Shown here piece by piece: positions 44,524-48,542 of a stretch of DNA of 48,542 nt. The notes under the pieces were generated by a model that did no database searches, was not told the origin of the DNA, and saw nothing but the letters and a program-made list of their open reading frames with translations. Positions within the stretch are counted from its first letter, which is position 1. Each line of letters starts with the position of its first letter. Location: the NCBI GenBank assembly GCA_050015675.1, contig JBEKAY010000028.1:1-48542 (forward strand). The letters run 5' to 3'. This DNA is from Fen-1298 sp050015675 (lineage in GTDB: Bacteria > Bacteroidota > Ignavibacteria > UBA10030). The position numbers and the translations under genes were made by a program.

Positions 44524-47500
44524 TTACTTCATCAGCACCATCTTTCGAACCTCAACAAATCTCTTACCTGAATTATCCAGTGAGGTCGCTTCGAGACGAT
44601 AGAAATAAATACCAGTACTCATATTCGCCTTCCACTCAACCTCCTGATATCCTTCACTCATCTCTCTATCAATCAACCTTACTAGCTCACGACCGAGAAG
44701 GTCATAGATCATCAGTTTCACATTTGACTTAGCGGGCAAGCTGAATCGAATCATCGTACTCGGATTGAATGGATTAGGATAGTTCTGATATAATACATAG
44801 TTCGTAGGGAACAGATCAATTCCCATACTGTTCGCTTCAGCAAACGCCTTCGAGCCTACGATCAATCGGAAATTCCTTGTTCCTTTTCCGGTGTTGATCA
44901 TCAGTTGTTGTTTTTCGACGATACGGTACACCATCTTTGATTCTATGTTGATCAAATAGTTGTTTTGCGACATTGAACCAATTCCATCAAATGTGAGTAC
45001 GGTCTTGGCATTCTCGTCTGGAGTTTTGAGTTTGATGTCCCACACATATCCTTCAGCGCCAGGTGCTCGATAATCATGTGTCAAAGCGCCTTCTTTTGAA
45101 TTGAAAGATAAGCTAATTGATTTGTCGCCTAAGAGAGGCGGCTCAAAAACATCAAGCGTATCGACGTCATCAGTCGCCATCGGATCAACACCAATAATAT
45201 TTTCACTGTCGTCAATCTTATTGTCTTCACGTTCCGCCCTGATTCGTAAGCTCCAACGATTTTCTTTCGTATTTGTTCCAACCAATTCTTTTTTAAGCAT
45301 CGTGGGCTTTGACGAGCTCATAACTGCACTTGGACGATCAGCAATATTGAATCGCAGTATTGTTGGCCCACTATTCCCGATATTGGCAACAATTCCTTCC
45401 CACGCTTTCAAAGTTGTCGGACCCAACTTCCACCCACCATTGGTACCTCCAACTCCAACATATTCCCAAACAGTTTTATTTTTCAGTAATTCTCCAGTTG
45501 CCAGGCTCAAACTATCAATCGGTACGTCGAAGTTAAATGGATTACCAATTGCATTGTAACCAGCTTTAAGCGCAATACCATCCTTGTTGATATCCTCCGA
45601 CTTAGGCACCGTGCCAGGACCACTCTTTATTGTAATAGCATCTTTTAAGATCAAGAAGAATGCTTTACCCGGATCTATGATTTGCTGGGATGCAAATGTC
45701 GAATATTCCTCGAACTGGTCATTGGCATCAAGTCTGAAGAAGCGCCATTTGTTTTCATCATATGCTCCGAGTCCGCTCCGATTTTCCAGCACATCCTGTG
45801 GTGTCCTGTTGTCCAAAATCAATGGGATGGATAAGATCCGGTACGCATATTCTTTCGGTGTTCCGCTTGGCAGACTACCAGCACTTATTTGAGCTACAGG
45901 ATTTCCGTTTTGATCCGAACGTGTTACTGCTGTGCTGTTATGAATGACTAACGAATGTGTAGGTGTATAAATAATACTGTTAGCGCTGTCTGTAGCTGCA
46001 ATTCTGTAGTCAACTCCAAAGAGAGAGTTTGATGAAATATACGACGCTGGAATGTTTATTGTTCCACCGCTCGCACTTAGATAATTTGAAGACTGTGCAG
46101 AACTCCAGCTTACACCAGCTCTACGGTAAAAAAGCTGCAATGACTTCATACCCGACACCGCATCTGCCGCTGTTGCTTGGATTGCTATCGCTTGCGGCGA
46201 CGCTGTTTCAAATTTTGCTACTGCTGTGCTATCATGTTGAATTACCGGTGCGACATTATCATACTTCGCTCTGACTTGCGCGCGATTATTTGGATCTTTG
46301 TTTCCCGCACCATCTTCTAAGTAAAAATAGATCTGGTGTGTCCCAACTGATGAGATATTTACTTGAAGTGTCTGTGCAGAGGAAGCTATCGCAGTGCCAG
46401 GTGAATTAACTGTGGGAATCGTGTCAATTATATACCAGAGCTTGGCAATTCCAGATGGATCGCTTGGATTGGTCCATGTGATATTGAATGTACTCTGATT
46501 AGTCCAACCAGACGGTACAATTTGCACCGCTGTTGGTGCAACAGGTGGAGTTACATCGGGTGTCGTTGCATTTACCTCGTTGGAATATCCGGAATTGCCC
46601 GCTGAGTTATATGCATATACACGATAATAGTAAGTAGTCAAGTCTGTTAAGCCTGTGTTGGAATAACTTTGCACGTTCGCGTCGAGCGTGGCCATGAGAG
46701 CATATGGTCCGCCAGTGCCTACTTTTCTTTCAATCTTGAATCCATCTTCGTTGTTCGAGACATCTGTCCAGGACAAATCGATTTGTGAACCAGAAATTAC
46801 GCTTGCTGAAAGATTCGTTGGTGCAGCAGGTACTGTAATCTGTTGAATGCCCGTCCCTGATACCGAGACACTTTGTGCTGGCGCACCTCCGCCTGTATTG
46901 GTAATATTTCCGCTATAAGCAATAAGCGAGACCGGCTTGAAGTGTACATAAATAGTTGTGCTGAGAGTTCCGTTTGTATATGGAACATTTATTGACGATG
47001 CAAAACCCGAATTACTCGTTAAAGATACTTCAAAAGATGTTGGTGCCGTTACAGTAATATTGCCGCTTGTTGGCGATAGATTGGTACCAAACAAGGAATA
47101 GGTTTTCTCTGGAGAAGTCGTACTCACCACTACACCACCAAAAGATAACGTCGCAGGATTGACTGCGAGAATAGGATTGCTTGTTGGCGTTGCGCTCGCT
47201 TCATTGCTAAATTCACTTTGATTTCTTGCACTATCCACTGCAGTAATGCGGAAGTAGTATGTTGTCCCATTTGTCAATCCTGTTATGATCTTAGAAGTAT
47301 CCGCGATCCCCGCGATTGTAGAGTCCGACAATATTGTCACACTCGGCGATGTGCCTCTATAAATCCGGTATCTTAGAAAATCACTCTCTGTATTCATACT
47401 CCATTTAAGCGTTACTTGCCCATTTCCAGGATTGGCTGTGAGATTTTGAGGAGCAGCTACCCCTGCTAATGCTGTGAAGCTGAGAATCGACCCCCTTTGC

Positions 47501-48542
47501 GTGCCTGCACTATTCTGTCCGACAACTCGATAATAATACGTCGCGGTAGGAATCAGCGGTGAAAAAATGACTGAGACATTTACTACATTTGTCCCAGATC
47601 CAACGGATTGAGGCGCGGTCGAATCGTATGATTGAAGCGTGCTGGTTCTTTCAATATCGAACCATGCTGTCGTTGCTAATCCATTGGGATTGACTGAACC
47701 TTTCAAGGTTACAGATGTTTCAGTGATGTTTGTCGCTACGTTTGTTGTGACTGTGGGAATAGAGCTGGGAACTGCATTCACTTCGTTGCTATATCCGCTC
47801 TCTAATCCCGAGCTATTCACTGCTGTAACACGGAAATAATATTTTGTACCGTTTGTTAAGCCAGTAATTATTTTAGAAGTATCAAGTATAGAGGCAGTCG
47901 TTGAGTCTTTAAGTGAAACATTCACAGAGTCTGTGCCCATGTAGATACGGTATTTCAGAAAATCGGCTTCTGTATTCTTATTCCACTTGAGAGTGATCTG
48001 TCCGTTGCCTGCTGTGGCAATGAGGTTTTTTGGAGTGGTAGGTGCGTTACTACTAAAAATCGTATTCCGCAATATCGAGACAGTGCTGCTGTAGTAGTTC
48101 GTTACTGCAAGATCAGGCTTCCCATCTCCATCTACATCTCCAATAGCTACGCTGTAGGGAGAGCTTCCTGTTGTGTAGTCCACCTTCGCTGTAAATGATA
48201 TATTCCCGCTCGTGCTCTGGTTCTGCAAAATTGATACTGTTCCATTGGAATAACTTGATGTATAATTCGTTACTGCAAGATCAGGCTTCTCGTCTCCATC
48301 AATATCCCCTATGGTAACAACGTCTGGATAACTTCCAGTTGTGTAATCCACCTTTGCTGCAAATGATATACTCCCGCTCGTGCTCTGATTTCGGAATACT
48401 GAAACGGTGCTGCTGTAATAGTTCGCTACTGCAAGATCAGGCTTCCCATCTCCATCCAAATCTCCTATGGCTACACTGTACGGAGAACTTCCTGTTGTGT
48501 AATCTACCTTTGCGGCAAATGATATACTCCCGCTCGTGCTCG
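44524..48542 (-). CDS. Giant secreted FG-GAP / fibronectin III / T9SS protein, 5' end beyond the window
   Basis: At least 1339 codons without a stop to the right edge; what looks like a start at 48459 is only a TTG inside the frame (GDLDGDGKPDLAVANYYSS), so the true start is outside. Visible order: at least three FG-GAP/VCBS-type repeats (DxDGDxKPDLAV, 52-56 residues each; beta-propeller blades), several fibronectin III domains (each with LKWNxNTExDFLxYRIYxG), an Ig-like middle (LSFGGVVVSTTSPEKTY), a DUF-like region (about 780-1100 from the TTG) and a T9SS sorting domain opening QNYPNPFNPSTMIRFSLP. It is a surface or released adhesin-like protein. The function is unknown. A terminator follows at 44391. 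Confidence 0.88.
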   Translation of the reverse strand, partial: STSGSISFAAKVDYTTGSSPYSVAIGDLDGDGKPDLAVANYYSSTVSVFRNQSTSGSISFAAKVDYTTGSYPDVVTIGDIDGDEKPDLAVTNYTSSYSNGTVSILQNQSTSGNISFTAKVDYTTGSSPYSVAIGDVDGDGKPDLAVTNYYSSTVSILRNTIFSSNAPTTPKNLIATAGNGQITLKWNKNTEADFLKYRIYMGTDSVNVSLKDSTTASILDTSKIITGLTNGTKYYFRVTAVNSSGLESGYSNEVNAVPSSIPTVTTNVATNITETSVTLKGSVNPNGLATTAWFDIERTSTLQSYDSTAPQSVGSGTNVVNVSVIFSPLIPTATYYYRVVGQNSAGTQRGSILSFTALAGVAAPQNLTANPGNGQVTLKWSMNTESDFLRYRIYRGTSPSVTILSDSTIAGIADTSKIITGLTNGTTYYFRITAVDSARNQSEFSNEASATPTSNPILAVNPATLSFGGVVVSTTSPEKTYSLFGTNLSPTSGNITVTAPTSFEVSLTSNSGFASSINVPYTNGTLSTTIYVHFKPVSLIAYSGNITNTGGGAPAQSVSVSGTGIQQITVPAAPTNLSASVISGSQIDLSWTDVSNNEDGFKIERKVGTGGPYALMATLDANVQSYSNTGLTDLTTYYYRVYAYNSAGNSGYSNEVNATTPDVTPPVAPTAVQIVPSGWTNQSTFNITWTNPSDPSGIAKLWYIIDTIPTVNSPGTAIASSAQTLQVNISSVGTHQIYFYLEDGAGNKDPNNRAQVRAKYDNVAPVIQHDSTAVAKFETASPQAIAIQATAADAVSGMKSLQLFYRRAGVSWSSAQSSNYLSASGGTINIPASYISSNSLFGVDYRIAATDSANSIIYTPTHSLVIHNSTAVTRSDQNGNPVAQISAGSLPSGTPKEYAYRILSIPLILDNRTPQDVLENRSGLGAYDENKWRFFRLDANDQFEEYSTFASQQIIDPGKAFFLILKDAITIKSGPGTVPKSEDINKDGIALKAGYNAIGNPFNFDVPIDSLSLATGELLKNKTVWEYVGVGGTNGGWKLGPTTLKAWEGIVANIGNSGPTILRFNIADRPSAVMSSSKPTMLKKELVGTNTKENRWSLRIRAEREDNKIDDSENIIGVDPMATDDVDTLDVFEPPLLGDKSISLSFNSKEGALTHDYRAPGAEGYVWDIKLKTPDENAKTVLTFDGIGSMSQNNYLINIESKMVYRIVEKQQLMINTGKGTRNFRLIVGSKAFAEANSMGIDLFPTNYVLYQNYPNPFNPSTMIRFSLPAKSNVKLMIYDLLGRELVRLIDREMSEGYQEVEWKANMSTGIYFYRLEATSLDNSGKRFVEVRKMVLMK
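48205..48542 (-). repeat. In-gene tandem FG-GAP repeats
   Basis: The string CCCGCTCGTGCTC recurs at 48205, 48373 and 48529, and the surrounding 60 or so bases are nearly identical, so the units are 168 and 156 bases long (56 and 52 codons). They encode the FG-GAP/VCBS blades of the giant secreted protein and continue past the edge. Assembly of such near-identical repeats should be treated with care. Confidence 0.85.

Noticed and set aside
48457..48459. Apparent start codon of the giant secreted protein
   Set aside because: It is a TTG leucine codon inside a FG-GAP repeat; the frame stays open to the right edge.
1..48542. CRISPR array, insertion sequence, integrase or phage genes
   Set aside because: No regularly spaced short repeats, no transposase or integrase motifs and no phage structural genes were seen anywhere in the window.

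Overview
The window looks like a chromosomal segment from an Ignavibacteria-like member of the Bacteroidota/Chlorobiota (FCB) group. Four exported proteins end in the C-terminal type IX secretion (T9SS) sorting domain typical of that clade (an NYPNPFNP box, then V-x-L-x-I-x-x-x-L-G, ending in a hydrophobic-basic strand). There are two TonB-dependent receptors with CarboxypepD_reg-like N-termini, a PorV/PorQ-type outer-membrane protein, a DUF4249 lipoprotein and a DUF4783-like protein. The DNA is AT-rich, and no phage, insertion sequence or CRISPR array is visible. The lineage call is inference from protein style only.

Region 1 (about 1-25850, all on the minus strand) reads as one beta-glucan/cellulose utilisation locus. 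From the left edge it holds a truncated DUF362-like membrane protein, an intracellular GH94 cellobiose phosphorylase, a secreted GH5 endoglucanase, a secreted GH3 beta-glucosidase with Ig-like and CBM6-like modules, a frameshifted TPR relic, a sodium:solute symporter, a secreted protein with two nearly identical CBM9-like domains, and a five-gene outer-membrane cassette. The cassette is a SusC-like receptor, a large secreted partner, a small lipoprotein, a PorV-like barrel and an IPT lipoprotein; no SusD is recognisable. Upstream lies a compact three-gene sensor operon: a membrane-anchored sugar-type solute-binding protein without an ABC permease, a histidine kinase and a sigma-54-type response regulator. 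The gap between the regulator and the SusC-like gene holds a consensus-quality sigma-54 promoter preceded by two perfect AT-rich palindromes at about -82 and -106. Together these suggest a binding-protein / kinase / enhancer-binding-protein circuit that switches on glycan uptake.

Region 2 (25851-30540) is a long intergenic stretch with several terminator-like hairpins, then a plus-strand pair (TonB-dependent receptor and DUF4249 lipoprotein), a gene-poor stretch, tRNA-Phe and a cluster of palindromic repeats.

Region 3 (30832-42811, minus strand) is mostly housekeeping: acyl-CoA dehydrogenase, a FabI/FabL-like SDR with a Y-x6-K motif, glmS, pgeF, a 1300-residue NtrY-like histidine kinase, a DUF4783-like protein, and the pyrimidine genes pyrR-pyrB-pyrC. 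The pyr leader contains a PyrR-binding hairpin and an intrinsic terminator with an 8-nt antiterminator complementarity, lying directly behind tRNA-Val.

Region 4 (43039-48542) has a small four-repeat DnaJ-type zinc-finger protein, a TPR protein, and a very large secreted FG-GAP / fibronectin III / T9SS protein that runs off the right edge. Start codons were adjusted where a better ribosome-binding site was visible (GH3, lipoprotein, DUF4249, pgeF, pyrC, pyrR).
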